A stretch of 64,000 bases of DNA, taken from NCBI GenBank assembly GCA_025462735.1, contig JAOAPC010000003.1:80391-144390 (forward strand), written 5' to 3'. Positions 8,770 to 18,308 of this stretch are shown here, piece after piece. The notes beneath the pieces are model-generated. The model was not told the DNA's origin and ran no database searches. It was given only the letters and a program-made list of their open reading frames with translations. This DNA comes from Acidobacteriaceae bacterium. GTDB taxonomy: Bacteria; Acidobacteriota; Terriglobia; Terriglobales; Acidobacteriaceae. A program made the position numbers and the translations under genes. How positions within the stretch are numbered: position 1 is the first letter of the stretch; the number at the start of each line of letters is the position of its first letter.

Positions 8770-9731
8770 GATGCCTGCGCGATCGTTGCGTCTTTCGGGA
8801 AAAATCTTCCACTTTCGAAACCGCTCTCCTTCAACGTGCGTGCGACGGTCGCGACCCACACCTTCTCCGCGCCCGCTTTCCGCAGAATGCGCGCGCACTC
8901 GGAGACCGTCGTCCCGGTGGTCAAGACATCATCTATCAGAAGGATGTTTCGTCCCGACACTTTGCTTGGATGCCAAACCCGGAATGCTCCGCGAATATTC
9001 TCAACCCGCTGCGGACGGGTAAGCCCGATTTGCGAAACCGTCGGACGGGTGCGCTCAAGGACGTCGGCGGCAAACTCACACGAAAAAGTATTTGTTTTCA
9101 ACGCGGCACGCGCAATCATCGCCGCCTGATTAAAGCCGCGCTCGCGCCGCTTCGACGAATGCAGCGGTACTGGAATCACAAGAATAGAATCGGCGCCAAG
9201 GCGCAGCTTCTGAATCGCTTCGCCTAGCATCCGTCCTAAGACGACCGCAGCCGGCGCAACCCGCTCATACTTCAGCAGATGAATTAAATCGCGCAGTCCA
9301 CCATCGTATGCGCCATAGGCTGCTGCCTTTGTGAAATACTGGCGCGTTTCCTGGCATGCGGGACAGATCTGTTTTTCCGCCACAAAACCCGCTGCGCCCA
9401 GTCGCTCCCCACAAATTTCGCAAGTTGCTCCTGTGATCGGCACCATGTCCATGAGACAGCTGGGGCAGACCGGCAGTCGGGAGATGTTTGTTAGAGGGGT
9501 AGCACAGAAGCGGCAATCCGAGGGAAAGAGCGTCGCAAAAAGCCCCTGAGCGACAAGCGCCGCTGCGGAAGCCGCCGAGCGCACAAGGTTTCGCGCGCCA
9601 TGACCGGTGGAACGCCCGAATTTCGCGTCTTCGGGTGGGAAAGCGGCCTTGCGAATTATGTCTCCGGTACTGCTGAAGACCGAGCCTCCCTCGTTCGGCG
9701 CCTGGTCAGGCTCCAGCCGGACGAATTGCAC
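8766..9731 (-). CDS. ComF family protein (phosphoribosyltransferase-like)
   Basis: A ComF/GntX-type protein. It has an N-terminal zinc-binding region with CxxC pairs ([26 protein letters not shown]), then a type I phosphoribosyltransferase domain with the PRPP-binding loop [17 protein letters not shown] and the RRERGFNQA segment. ComF proteins are needed for uptake of single-stranded DNA in competent bacteria. The GTG start at 9731 gives about 60 extra residues before the domain, and part of that stretch looks unconserved, so a downstream start is possible. It is coupled to the HNH gene by a 4-bp overlap. Confidence 0.85.
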   Translation of the reverse strand: MQFVRLEPDQAPNEGGSVFSSTGDIIRKAAFPPEDAKFGRSTGHGARNLVRSAASAAALVAQGLFATLFPSDCRFCATPLTNISRLPVCPSCLMDMVPITGATCEICGERLGAAGFVAEKQICPACQETRQYFTKAAAYGAYDGGLRDLIHLLKYERVAPAAVVLGRMLGEAIQKLRLGADSILVIPVPLHSSKRRERGFNQAAMIARAALKTNTFSCEFAADVLERTRPTVSQIGLTRPQRVENIRGAFRVWHPSKVSGRNILLIDDVLTTGTTVSECARILRKAGAEKVWVATVARTLKESGFESGRFFPKDATIAQAS

Positions 9732-9802
9732 TCAGTATAACGGGGACTCCAGACACACGCAATTGCCACGGAACCCTATCCAACACCAGAGTTCCACGAC
9801 TA

Positions 9803-10012
9803 TCAGGCGGCTTGCCCTTTTGCGGATAGCTTTTGCGCCCGCTCGGGCACATGGATGAACATTGAAATGTGGCTCCGGCGATAACAACTCATGCAGCGGA
9901 CAGGCTGCAGCATTACCAACGGGAGCATGTACTTTTCGAGCAGATTGCGGCGACGTGAACGATTGCCCTCGAAACTGCCGCAGTCAGGGCACTGATACCG
10001 CTTTGAGAACAT
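9803..10012 (-). CDS. Small zinc-ribbon-like protein
   Basis: A 69-residue protein with two Cys pairs, CPDCG near the N-terminus and CMSC near residue 40, separated by a basic stretch (NRSRRRNLLEKYMLPL). The spacing fits a short zinc ribbon. The ATG at 10012 opens the frame. It lies upstream of comF on the same strand with a gap of about 70 bp. It may be a small conserved acidobacterial protein; the function is unknown. Confidence 0.6.
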   Translation of the reverse strand: MFSKRYQCPDCGSFEGNRSRRRNLLEKYMLPLVMLQPVRCMSCYRRSHISMFIHVPERAQKLSAKGQAA

Positions 10013-10234
10013 GACGAACCCCCAGTCCTGGAGAAACGCGATCAGCGCGACGTGCTTCTCTGGATTATACGCGCAACACCAGAGAGCGAAGGCGCACTTG
10101 TAAATCGCCCATCCGCCATGCTAAGGTGCGGCGCGGTTTGTTTGCGATGCAAAGCGGTTAAAAGGCAGTTAATTTCCAGTTTGTTTTGCCCCGGCCAGTT
10201 GAAAAAATGGATTGGGGGAAACCTAAGGAAACCC

Positions 10235-12334
10235 ATGAGCGATCGGGCAAGGCTGATACCAGGCGGCAAGAAACATCAACCATTCGTTCCCGAGCACATG
10301 CAAATGAAGGAGTTCACTCTCCGTGCCGTGCTGCTGGGGCTAGGGATGACGGTGGTATTGGGCGCGGCCAACGCATATCTGGGTTTGCGAGCTGGTCAAA
10401 CAATCGCCGCCACCTATCCGGCCGCCGTGATTGGAATGGCCGTTCTCAGATTGCTAGGCCGGGGAACGATTCTCGAAGAAAACATCGCCCGTACCGCAGG
10501 CACCATAGGGGAATCAGTCGCCGCGGGCGCGGTCTTCACTTTGCCAGCGTTTTTTATAGCTCGAGCCTGGACACCGACGGTCATTCCTAAAGGGCTGGGA
10601 TTCTGGGCGAGCATGTGGGCGCTGGCAGCGGATAAGACTTACCTGAAGTCCACTTCGCTCATGATTGTGGGCGGCGTACTCGGCGTTCTGTTTGTGTCTC
10701 TTATCCGGCGCGTAATGGTGGAAGACCCAGACCTGCCGTTTCCTGAGTCGGTGGCGGCAGCTGAAATTCACAAAGCTGGACAAGCCGGCGCCCGCGCTGC
10801 CAAGTACCTGTTCTACAACATCGGATTCGGTGCGCTGGTGTATCTCGGCGGCGTGTTTAACCTGTTCGCGCCCGATCATGATTTCTTTTTCTCAGTAGGT
10901 CAGTTTGGGAAGAGTACCCTCCGCCTTGGACCTGCCGGCAGTCCGCAAGTACTTCAGGCCGGCGGCATCTCCACTTGCGCTGGTCCAGAGATAAGCCCGG
11001 CATACATCGGTGTTGGATACATCATTGGTCCGGAGCTGGCCGCACTTAATTTTTCGGGCAGCATCATTGCGTGGGGCCTTCTGATTCCGCTGCTTATTTT
11101 TTTTCTGGGACCGCAATTGCAAAACTACCTGCCACCGGGATCAACCGCTGACCAAGGCTGGCTGGGGCTCGCGAACGCCGTCTGGCGCTACATCGTGCGG
11201 CCGATTGCGGTCGGCGGCATGATGGTGGGTACTGTCTACACCCTGTTTCGCATGCGCAAAAATCTACTCGCAGGACTGGGCAAGGCCTTCTCGGAACTGC
11301 GCGGTGCAACATTGTCCCAGGCATCCGTCGCCCGCACTGAGCGTTACATGAGCTCGAAAACGGTTTTTGCCCTGATCGGCTGCACGTTTTTAGTGATGTG
11401 CGTTCTTTATGTGCGCCTTTCAGGATTGGTGAGCGGAGGCATTGCCGCTGCTCTGGTAATGCTTATCATCGGATTTTTCTTCGCGACGGTTTCGGGTTAC
11501 CTGGTCGGCGTAATCGGTTCGTCTAACAATCCGATTTCTGGGTTAACGCTTTCAACCCTGGTAATCGCCGCCCTGCTGATGGTTTCGATGGGAGTTTCCG
11601 GCATGAGCGGGGTAGTCGCAGTGCTCGGAGTCGCCGCAGTGGTTTGCGTTTCTTCCGCAGTCGCAGGCGAGTTATTACAGGACTTTAAAGTCGGTTACAT
11701 TCTGGGAGGCACTCCGCGTTATATCCAGATTACCGAGCTGATTGCTGTCGTTGTAGCGGCATTAGTGATGTATTTTCCGTTGATGATTCTCTACCAGGGC
11801 AACATCAACATGGGCGGCACAGGCTTCGGCGATAAGGCACTTTCCGCGCCACAGGCGGGATTAATGGCGTCACTCGCCCAAGGCATTGTTGGCGGCGAGA
11901 TGGCCTGGCCGCTCGTGATAGCGGGCATCCTCATGGGCATCGCCATGATTATGTTCAAGGTGAAGAGTCCCATGCTGGTTGCTATCGGCATGTACCTGCC
12001 GTTTGCAACCACATCAGCAATCTTTATGGGCGGAGTAATCCGATGGGCTGTCGACCGGCTCCGCGAACGCAAAGGGCTGAATGCAGCGCAGAAGGCGCGC
12101 GTGGAAAACGTCGGCATATTGGCTGCCTCAGGACTAATCGCGGGAGAAGCGTTGGCCGGGCTGGTAAAAGCAACATTCGATTTCCGCAATAAGACCTTGC
12201 CCGCCGTCTTTGCGAATCCTTCCTACATTACTGGAGTGTTCGTGATGCTTTTGATCGCCTGGGTGCTGATCTGGATACCGCTTAAGAATGCTGGCGATCC
12301 GAAGGAACCTGCACCGCCAACTGCCATGATGTAG
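10235..12334 (+). CDS. OPT family oligopeptide/metal-chelate transporter
   Basis: A 699-residue integral membrane protein of the OPT family (oligopeptide or metal-chelate import). I choose the ATG at 10235, preceded by AAGGAA, over an upstream start that would add an unrelated basic leader. The first membrane region reads GMTVVLGAANAYLGLRAGQT, a typical OPT opening, and GSSNNPISGLTLSTLV contains the conserved SxNP-type motif. About 14 hydrophobic segments are spread over the length. The C-terminus ends in a short Pro-rich tail. It is monocistronic here, with YggS following after about 80 bp. The substrate cannot be assigned. Confidence 0.9.
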   Translation: MSDRARLIPGGKKHQPFVPEHMQMKEFTLRAVLLGLGMTVVLGAANAYLGLRAGQTIAATYPAAVIGMAVLRLLGRGTILEENIARTAGTIGESVAAGAVFTLPAFFIARAWTPTVIPKGLGFWASMWALAADKTYLKSTSLMIVGGVLGVLFVSLIRRVMVEDPDLPFPESVAAAEIHKAGQAGARAAKYLFYNIGFGALVYLGGVFNLFAPDHDFFFSVGQFGKSTLRLGPAGSPQVLQAGGISTCAGPEISPAYIGVGYIIGPELAALNFSGSIIAWGLLIPLLIFFLGPQLQNYLPPGSTADQGWLGLANAVWRYIVRPIAVGGMMVGTVYTLFRMRKNLLAGLGKAFSELRGATLSQASVARTERYMSSKTVFALIGCTFLVMCVLYVRLSGLVSGGIAAALVMLIIGFFFATVSGYLVGVIGSSNNPISGLTLSTLVIAALLMVSMGVSGMSGVVAVLGVAAVVCVSSAVAGELLQDFKVGYILGGTPRYIQITELIAVVVAALVMYFPLMILYQGNINMGGTGFGDKALSAPQAGLMASLAQGIVGGEMAWPLVIAGILMGIAMIMFKVKSPMLVAIGMYLPFATTSAIFMGGVIRWAVDRLRERKGLNAAQKARVENVGILAASGLIAGEALAGLVKATFDFRNKTLPAVFANPSYITGVFVMLLIAWVLIWIPLKNAGDPKEPAPPTAMM

Positions 12335-12366
12335 TACGGAAGCTTTCGAAATTACAAAACAACGCC

Positions 12367-12409
12367 ATTGGTGTTCCTTCGTGTACCTTAGTGTCCTTTG
12401 TGGTTAATT
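12367..12409. repeat. Dispersed ACCACAAAGGACAC-type repeat
   Basis: The stretch upstream of yggS reads, on the minus strand, as ACCACAAAGGACACTAAGG with a repeated unit ending in ACACGAAGG. A related stretch lies at about 59791-59835 between aceB and aceA. It is a short degenerate-unit repeat of unknown role. Confidence 0.5.
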
Positions 12410-12415
12410 GCTCTC

Positions 12416-13132
12416 ATGTCAATTGCCGAAAACATATCCTTGTTGCGAAGCCAGATTACTGCAGCAGCCCGCGGCGCACACCGCAATCCCGAGGACATTA
12501 TCTTGATGGGGGTCACGAAGACGGTTGCGCCGCAGCAAATCCGCGAAGCCTACGACGCCGGACTGCGCATCTTTGGCGAGAATCGCGTTCAGGAGTTTGC
12601 GACGAAAGCCGAGGCGGTACGCGATTTGACGGAAGCCGAGTGGCACATGATCGGCCACCTCCAAACCAATAAAGCCGCGAAAGCCGCTGAACTTTTCGCA
12701 CATGTCGATTCGGTCGACTCGCTTCGTCTGGCACAAAAGCTGAATGCGGCAGCCGCAGAGCTGGGCAAGAAACTTCCTGTACTCATCGAGATCAACATCG
12801 CCGGTGAGGCGGCGAAGAGCGGGTTGGCCCCTGATTCCGCCGGGCTCGAAGAATTGCTGAAGGCCGCGTCCGAGCTGTCGTCACTCGACATTCGCGGGCT
12901 GATGACGGTGCCGCCATATCATGACGAGCCCGAACAATCCCGGCCGCATTTCCGCAAAATGCGCGAAATATTCCAAAAGATCGCCAGCCGACAACTTCCA
13001 GCCGTTGGCATGGAAGTCCTTTCGATGGGCATGTCGCATGACTTTGAAGTTGCAATTGAAGAGGGCGCAACCTGCGTTCGTGTCGGCACAGCAATTTTTG
13101 GGGATAGACCGCCGCTCAGGAGCAAGGTTTAA
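12416..13132 (+). CDS. YggS family PLP-binding homeostasis protein
   Basis: A 238-residue protein of the YggS/PLPBP family, a single-domain alanine-racemase-like barrel that binds pyridoxal phosphate and keeps vitamin B6 and amino-acid pools balanced. The PLP lysine is in GVTKTV; downstream family motifs are FGENRVQE, WHMIGHLQTNK, and the C-terminal LSMGMSHDFEVAIEEGAT with VRVGTAIFG binding the phosphate. The ATG at 12416 gives the usual length; the upstream GTG at 12398 lies in a repeat and is unlikely. It is a stand-alone gene. Confidence 0.93.
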   Translation: MSIAENISLLRSQITAAARGAHRNPEDIILMGVTKTVAPQQIREAYDAGLRIFGENRVQEFATKAEAVRDLTEAEWHMIGHLQTNKAAKAAELFAHVDSVDSLRLAQKLNAAAAELGKKLPVLIEINIAGEAAKSGLAPDSAGLEELLKAASELSSLDIRGLMTVPPYHDEPEQSRPHFRKMREIFQKIASRQLPAVGMEVLSMGMSHDFEVAIEEGATCVRVGTAIFGDRPPLRSKV

Positions 13133-13151
13133 AACTTGGGAAGTTAAGTAA

Positions 13152-14366
13152 TTAGTAGGCCCAATAAGGACCGACTCCCCCAGGAGTGGGCTGGCCCTCT
13201 ATCGCGACGAACACATTCCGGCCATAGAAAAAGGGCAAGCCCCAATCGAACATTCCAGCATTGGGCCCGCCTAGCGTGGGGAACACCGTGTCAGTCTGGT
13301 TGGAAAATAGTGTGTCAGCGTTGTCTATGCTGAATGATACTGTGCCGCTGAACTTGTTGGTTCCCGTGTTCGTGACGGAAAAACTTACCGGGGAAGACGG
13401 ACAGTAGAATCCACTCTCCGGGCTGGGACACGTGGGCATTCCAGTTGTCCCGGCATTAAGGAAAAAGTATGCATTCGAACCAGTATCAAGGAAGCTGGAG
13501 TACGACTGTCCTTTAAAAGTCGTACTGATATTTCCCGTCTTTGGGTCGATGGTGTACACGTGGACGCCGCCGAGTGCGTTGTTGCTTTCTGTTCCAATTC
13601 CAAAGATCAACGATCCACTCACGGTAGTAGTACTGGAAGGGACTGCAGGGAGTTCAACCAAGACTCCGTTATTGTCTGTGCCGAACGAGGCAACGGGGTT
13701 CTGTACCTGCTTAGGAAGATCGACCGTGGTCACGCTGCATGAGGATCCAGCGCAGGCATAGTAAAAATTTTGGTTGTTGTTAGTTCCCGGCGCGCATGCC
13801 GGGCAGTCCTGGACAAACGGTCCAATCCCCAAAATGCCGTTCGCGCCCAATTTCTGCAAAGTGTCTTCCGGTGCGCCCGTGTTGCTGCAGCCGGCGGGAA
13901 TTGCCGAGAATGCCAAATCTCCGATGACCTGAATTGGTATGGCGGCGGCCTCTTCGCTGGCAATTTTCACATCGGCTGTTTTAACCGGCCCCCAGGTAAT
14001 ACCGTCAGAGAACTGCGCGCATTCGGTTATAGAATTCCCGATCGCGTCTTTCTCTTGTCCCAACCCGCTGCTCAACGCAGGTGTAAGCGCGGTAGACAAA
14101 ATGCGCACGCCAAACGAACCTGTGTCCACCAGCACGCCGCTGACGGCTTGGCAGTTCGAAGTTCCCGCGGCGCAGATCGTCACCGTGGTGAACAAGCCAT
14201 TGGCGTAACCTCCATTTGGTCCCCCGTTCACCACTATGGGAGCGATGTTGGCGCCGGGGGTGGAGTTGGAATTTTTCGATCCACCTCCACCGCCGCATCC
14301 AGCCCACAAGATCAGAATTGTGAATCCACAGGCGACCGGGATAAGACGAAATCTACCGAATGGCAT
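13152..14366 (-). CDS. DUF3443 family lipoprotein
   Basis: A 404-residue secreted protein of the DUF3443 family. I start it at the ATG at 14366, which gives a lipoprotein signal (LILWAGCGGGG, lipidated Cys near residue 25) followed by a Gly/Ser/Asn linker. Family hallmarks follow: PIVVNGGPNGGYANGLFTTV, VLVDTGSFGVRI and FLDTGSNAYFFL. The two DTGS motifs recall aspartic-protease active sites, so a retropepsin-like fold is a fair guess, though unproven. It overlaps the DUF2844 gene by 14 bp, a pairing that recurs in other genomes. The role is unknown. Confidence 0.88.
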   Translation of the reverse strand: MPFGRFRLIPVACGFTILILWAGCGGGGGSKNSNSTPGANIAPIVVNGGPNGGYANGLFTTVTICAAGTSNCQAVSGVLVDTGSFGVRILSTALTPALSSGLGQEKDAIGNSITECAQFSDGITWGPVKTADVKIASEEAAAIPIQVIGDLAFSAIPAGCSNTGAPEDTLQKLGANGILGIGPFVQDCPACAPGTNNNQNFYYACAGSSCSVTTVDLPKQVQNPVASFGTDNNGVLVELPAVPSSTTTVSGSLIFGIGTESNNALGGVHVYTIDPKTGNISTTFKGQSYSSFLDTGSNAYFFLNAGTTGMPTCPSPESGFYCPSSPVSFSVTNTGTNKFSGTVSFSIDNADTLFSNQTDTVFPTLGGPNAGMFDWGLPFFYGRNVFVAIEGQPTPGGVGPYWAY

Positions 14367-14829
14367 CGGCACTGACTCCGTTTGGGACCTTGGCGCGAAG
14401 GTACGCACGGCCGACGACGAACCTCATGTGTCCGCTGGACTCGAACACCAGGTCTCCGGTTTCAATGTGCACCATACGCCGCGAGACACGAGGTGTCGTC
14501 TGAGCAGCCTGCATGTATTGGTCGAAATACTCTCCGAGTAATTGACGCAGGTCAGGAATAGATGATCCCTGCCAGGAGACCCCGAAGACCTGTCCCGCTG
14601 GCGTAACGAATTCCCTTATCCTGGTTCCCGTGGACGCACGCATCTCGTGAACCGAAAAAGATTGGCCAGGCAAAACGCTGACGGCGGCTTTCATGCGCAC
14701 CCCATCAGACTGCACTGAGGAGACATCTTGCCCCAGGGCCGCCAATGCAGATGAACTAACCAGAAGCGTGGAAATCAAGACACTGCTGCGCGGCAGTGCC
14801 CCGTTCACGCAATTGAAACAATTCAGCAT
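14353..14829 (-). CDS. DUF2844 family secreted protein
   Basis: A 158-residue exported protein of the DUF2844 family. An N-terminal hydrophobic stretch (SVLISTLLVSSSALAALG) serves as signal peptide. The conserved middle reads FVTPAGQVFGVSWQGSSIPDL, followed by LLGEYFDQYMQAA and an SSGHMRFVVGRAYL segment near the C-terminus. It is the first gene of a coupled pair: its 3' end overlaps the start of the DUF3443 gene by 14 bp. The constant pairing of the two families suggests they act together in the envelope, but no function is known. Confidence 0.85.
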   Translation of the reverse strand: MLNCFNCVNGALPRSSVLISTLLVSSSALAALGQDVSSVQSDGVRMKAAVSVLPGQSFSVHEMRASTGTRIREFVTPAGQVFGVSWQGSSIPDLRQLLGEYFDQYMQAAQTTPRVSRRMVHIETGDLVFESSGHMRFVVGRAYLRAKVPNGVSADAIR

Positions 14830-14905
14830 GTGGTGAGTCCTGGGAACTTGGATTTAGATTCAGGTTTTTGGGGTTGCTTCGGTGGGTACCCGTCCGACCA
14901 GGGTA

Positions 14906-15337
14906 CTAAGCTTTAGCGGCACGAACTTGCGTGAGAGCTGAATCTTCGCCAATATGCTTCACCGACATCGGAAAGAATTTGGGCGGCGCTGCATATGTCC
15001 CCCAGTCCGGTGGAACCGGAGCCAGGCACCACAAATTACCCGGCGAAGGGAGGGCAATGCCGACGATCCAATACTTGCTCCCATCGTTCATAGGCAGCGT
15101 GCAAACCACTCTCGCCAGCGCACTTCCCCGTCCGGGAAGATCTTCTATGCGTAGTTGCAGGCCCTCTGCCAATGGGCGAGAGCAGCGAATCCCGCAGCCT
15201 TGCGGGTTCACCATCACCGTGTGGCACGTCTGTGAAAAATTGTCCGCCGGATTAAGACTGGTGATCCGGACAGGAATCTGCGCGCGCACTCGTGTTCCAA
15301 GACGCCGCTGAGGCTGGTTGCTAGCGCAAGAGGCCAT
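14906..15337 (-). CDS. PilZ domain protein
   Basis: A 143-residue single-domain protein resembling PilZ, the cyclic-di-GMP receptor domain. The RxxxR-like motif is QRRLGTRVRA near residues 10-20 and the D/NxSxxG element is degenerate (VNPQGCGIRC, near 43-52), so nucleotide binding is uncertain. The remainder has the strand pattern expected (RIEDLPGRGSALARVVCTLP, YWIVGIAL). The gene stands alone between the DUF2844 pair and the ABC permease. It is one of three PilZ-type proteins in this window. Confidence 0.7.
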   Translation of the reverse strand: MASCASNQPQRRLGTRVRAQIPVRITSLNPADNFSQTCHTVMVNPQGCGIRCSRPLAEGLQLRIEDLPGRGSALARVVCTLPMNDGSKYWIVGIALPSPGNLWCLAPVPPDWGTYAAPPKFFPMSVKHIGEDSALTQVRAAKA

Positions 15338-15437
15338 ACTGGTAAGCAGGATTCTAGCGACGCAGGTCGAGTGATGGGCGGTAATTTGAATTGAGAAGAA
15401 ACCGAAGTAACTGCGGTCCGTTCACAGTAATCGGCCA

Positions 15438-16229
15438 TCAATAAAAGGACAACGTTCCATTTTGACGCGCTTGGCGCACCATCCACGAAAAAAATACCAC
15501 CCCCGCAGGAACAAGAAACAACGCGAACAACGCCAGAATCTCGACCTCATGCGCAATCGCTGCGAAATTTCCCGGAAACAGGGCCATACGCATCGCCGAC
15601 AATGAATGAGTAAATGGAATAAGGAATGACGCAACCTGCACTGCGCGCGGCAAAGCCGTCACCGGAAACAGTGTCCCGGACATGAGCCACGCGCCTGATC
15701 CGAGCAGCCATAGCACGGCCGATCCCTTGTGCATGGAAATTTGCACTCCGGCGGCGAACAGGCCAATTGCGAATGCACTCAGAATCGAAAATCCGAATAC
15801 GAGAAGGCATGCGGCAACGTTCACATGCAGAGCTGGAGCAAAAAGAAAAATTCCCGCGCCCACGTATACCAGAAATTGCAGCATGCCATCGGCGAACGCG
15901 GAGATTGCTCCTAGCGAGACTAAGACCGAAGCAGGAGTTGCCGTGGTCAGGAGCACTTCCAAAGTTCCTGTCTGCTGGGATTCCTGAATTGAGTTAAGAA
16001 AGCTATGCGTTCCCGACAGCAGAAATGTGTAGAATCCCGTCCCGATGAGCAGAAACAAAAAGTATGGCATTCCATCGGGACGAAACTGCGGCCCAACTGC
16101 TCGCGAAAGGTAATAGAAAGTCGCCAGTTGCGCAACTTGCGCCAACGCCGAGAGAACAAACCCGTTGCGGTAGCGCAGCGCGGTGATTGCGTCTTTCTTC
16201 AGGACCGCAATAATCTTGTCTGCGATCAC
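15438..16229 (-). CDS. ABC-2 type transporter permease
   Basis: A 263-residue membrane protein. The GTG start at 16229 overlaps the TGA stop of the ATPase gene as GTGA and has AGGAG 7 nt upstream, so this start is well supported; the longer frame is not. Five to six membrane segments are visible (for example PYFLFLLIGTGFYTFLLSG, LVYVGAGIFLFAPAL, LLVFGFSILSAFAIGLF). A conserved cytoplasmic segment, ESQQTGTLEVLLTTATP, is the EExxGTLE-type coupling motif of ABC-2 permeases. With the ATPase it forms an exporter of unknown substrate. Confidence 0.88.
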   Translation of the reverse strand: MIADKIIAVLKKDAITALRYRNGFVLSALAQVAQLATFYYLSRAVGPQFRPDGMPYFLFLLIGTGFYTFLLSGTHSFLNSIQESQQTGTLEVLLTTATPASVLVSLGAISAFADGMLQFLVYVGAGIFLFAPALHVNVAACLLVFGFSILSAFAIGLFAAGVQISMHKGSAVLWLLGSGAWLMSGTLFPVTALPRAVQVASFLIPFTHSLSAMRMALFPGNFAAIAHEVEILALFALFLVPAGVVFFSWMVRQARQNGTLSFY

Positions 16230-17011
16230 GCCAGGACTCCTAGCCGGAACTCCTCCGGCATGGCCTCGCGCGTTGTCTCCAGATAAAATTCCCGCAGCTC
16301 TTCGGCGGCAAAATTGCTCGCCTTCTCGATCGCCCTCAACTCGCCTTCTTGCAGAAGGGCTACTCGATCGCATACTGCTGCTGCTTCCTCGAAGTTATGG
16401 GTCGCGAGCAGGACCGTAATTCCCATGCTCGACATTTCATGAATTAGCCGCCAGAGTTCCCCGGCGGCCGCGGCATCCAGACTGCGCGTCGGTTCGTCGA
16501 GCAGCAGAACTGAAGGTCTTTTGATCAATGCGCGAGCAATTCCCAGACGTTGATACATGCCGGAGGAAATTTTCATCACCTGCTTGCCGGCGACATCAGT
16601 CAGAGAGACGCAGGACAGCACCGACTCAATGCGGTCCGAAACCTCGCCCCGGCGCACGTCTTCCAGAGCGGCAAAGAATTCGAGATTCTCTCGTATCGTC
16701 AACCGGGGGAAGAATGACCGCTCTGAAGCCATCGCGAACCCGACACTTCTCCGCACTTCCTGACCGTGGCGACGGGTGTCGCAGCCTTGTACAACAACAT
16801 GACCGAGGTCCGGCAGCAGCATCGTCGAGATCAGTTTCAGGGTTGTGCTTTTGCCGCTCCCATTCGGCCCGAGCAGGCCGAGCACTTCTCCTGCTGAGAC
16901 GGTCAAAGAAATGCCCTTGAGTGCGTGAGTCTCAGCCTCCGGTTTTCGCAAGAAAAAGAAACCGCGTTGTCGGAAGACCTTGTGGACGGATTCGAAAACA
17001 ATGCTGTTCAT
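16226..17011 (-). CDS. ABC transporter ATP-binding protein
   Basis: A 261-residue ATPase subunit. Walker A is GPNGSGKST, the signature region reads SSGMYQRLGIARAL (SSGM in place of LSGG), Walker B is SVLLLDEPTRSLD, and the switch His is in LLATHN. The DrrA/CcmA-like sequence with SLD and the ABC-2 permease downstream indicate an export system. It is the first gene of a translationally coupled pair. The divergent gene at 17137 encodes a nucleotidyltransferase-like protein and may share the promoter region. Confidence 0.92.
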   Translation of the reverse strand: MNSIVFESVHKVFRQRGFFFLRKPEAETHALKGISLTVSAGEVLGLLGPNGSGKSTTLKLISTMLLPDLGHVVVQGCDTRRHGQEVRRSVGFAMASERSFFPRLTIRENLEFFAALEDVRRGEVSDRIESVLSCVSLTDVAGKQVMKISSGMYQRLGIARALIKRPSVLLLDEPTRSLDAAAAGELWRLIHEMSSMGITVLLATHNFEEAAAVCDRVALLQEGELRAIEKASNFAAEELREFYLETTREAMPEEFRLGVLA

Positions 17012-17136
17012 TTGCCAGGTTCAAGCGCAGGCACTTCTGCGTTGCGCTCTCTTGATAGAAGATTCTATGGACGACGTACTCCGTTTCCGGAAACAGAATT
17101 CGCGCAGGGATATAGTTAGTCCACAGGAGCATCCGG

Positions 17137-18300
17137 TTGGCAGCAGCAGCACAGGTTGATTGGAAGACCGGCCGGCCACGGATTGGCCGTTTCGAGCCTG
17201 AGTTTGAGCTTCTGGTCGCGTGTTGCGACAACACGAAAAAATCTGACTTAACTCCGCTCCTCGCGCCGGACCTCGACTGGGACCGCGTGCTTAAATCCGC
17301 CGAACATCATCGACTGCTGCCCGCGCTTTTTGAAGCCTTCACCTCGCAAAATCAATCGCTGGCGGAACTACGCGAGCGTGCTCGCAATCATGCCTGGCGG
17401 AGTTTGCAGTTCACGGCTGAACTCAAGAAAATTGCGCGATGTTTCAAGCAGCACGGAATCCCGTTTCTAGCGCACAAAGGGCCGGCGCTGGCGCAGGTAC
17501 TGTATGGGGATCCAGCTCGGCGGCAGTTCGGCGATCTTGATCTGCTGGTGAAACCGGCAGACGTTCCGCAGGCGCGAACCGCGCTGGTGGAATTAGGTTA
17601 CGAGCCCGGGCTGCGGCTTTCTCCAGTCCAGGAAAACTCTTACTTGCATTCCGGATATGAATACGTCTTCGGTCTGAATTCAGAACCTAACCTGGTTGAG
17701 TTGCAGTGGCAAATCGTCCCGCGATTTTGCGCGATCAAGTTCGAAATGCAGGCGCTCTTCGAGCGATCGATCGAAATCGAAGTGGATGGCGCCCGGATTC
17801 GAACTCTGGGCTATGAAGATCAAATGCTCGTTTTATCTGTCCATGCCGCGAAGCACGAGTGGGCGCAACTCGGCATGTTGCGTGACATCGTGACCTTGGC
17901 ACGGTTCGACCTCGATTGGACCTGGATCGTAACCGAAGCGTGCCGCCTCGGGATTTTTAAGATTTTGCAGGTTTCGCTTCTGGTTGTGCGGGAACTCTTT
18001 TTCCGTGAGTTGCCCGAGGCCGTGGAATCAATGCCAGTTGTTCGAGGCGCCGCGAAGTTGGCACACACCGTCGTGACGAAGCTCCAGAGCAATTATGGAC
18101 CGGACACCGAGTCCCTGCTGTACTTCCGCGCCCAACTACAGACGCGAGAGAGATGGCGCGACCGGACGCAATTCGCGTGGAGACTCGCGACCACGCCGGG
18201 CGTTCAAGAGTGGAAAGCTATCCGAATGCCGGACCGTTTTTTCGCGCTGTACCGAGGCCTCAGAATTGCGCGCCTGATAAGAAGGTTGGTTAAGGGCTAG
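17137..18300 (+). CDS. Nucleotidyltransferase family protein (uncharacterised NTase fold)
   Basis: A 387-residue protein. The TTG start at 17137 is supported by AGGAG with a 7-nt spacer. Residues about 110-150 carry the nucleotidyltransferase-like core: FLAHKGPALAQVLYGDPARR followed by RQFGDLDLLVKPAD, where GDLDLLV provides the DxD metal ligands. This is the family often found in exopolysaccharide and asparagine-synthase-like/lasso peptide clusters, with unknown reaction. The C-terminal half is helical with a basic end. No biosynthetic cluster is visible here, only the divergent ABC exporter. Confidence 0.8.
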   Translation: MAAAAQVDWKTGRPRIGRFEPEFELLVACCDNTKKSDLTPLLAPDLDWDRVLKSAEHHRLLPALFEAFTSQNQSLAELRERARNHAWRSLQFTAELKKIARCFKQHGIPFLAHKGPALAQVLYGDPARRQFGDLDLLVKPADVPQARTALVELGYEPGLRLSPVQENSYLHSGYEYVFGLNSEPNLVELQWQIVPRFCAIKFEMQALFERSIEIEVDGARIRTLGYEDQMLVLSVHAAKHEWAQLGMLRDIVTLARFDLDWTWIVTEACRLGIFKILQVSLLVVRELFFRELPEAVESMPVVRGAAKLAHTVVTKLQSNYGPDTESLLYFRAQLQTRERWRDRTQFAWRLATTPGVQEWKAIRMPDRFFALYRGLRIARLIRRLVKG

Positions 18301-18308
18301 CGCGGCTG

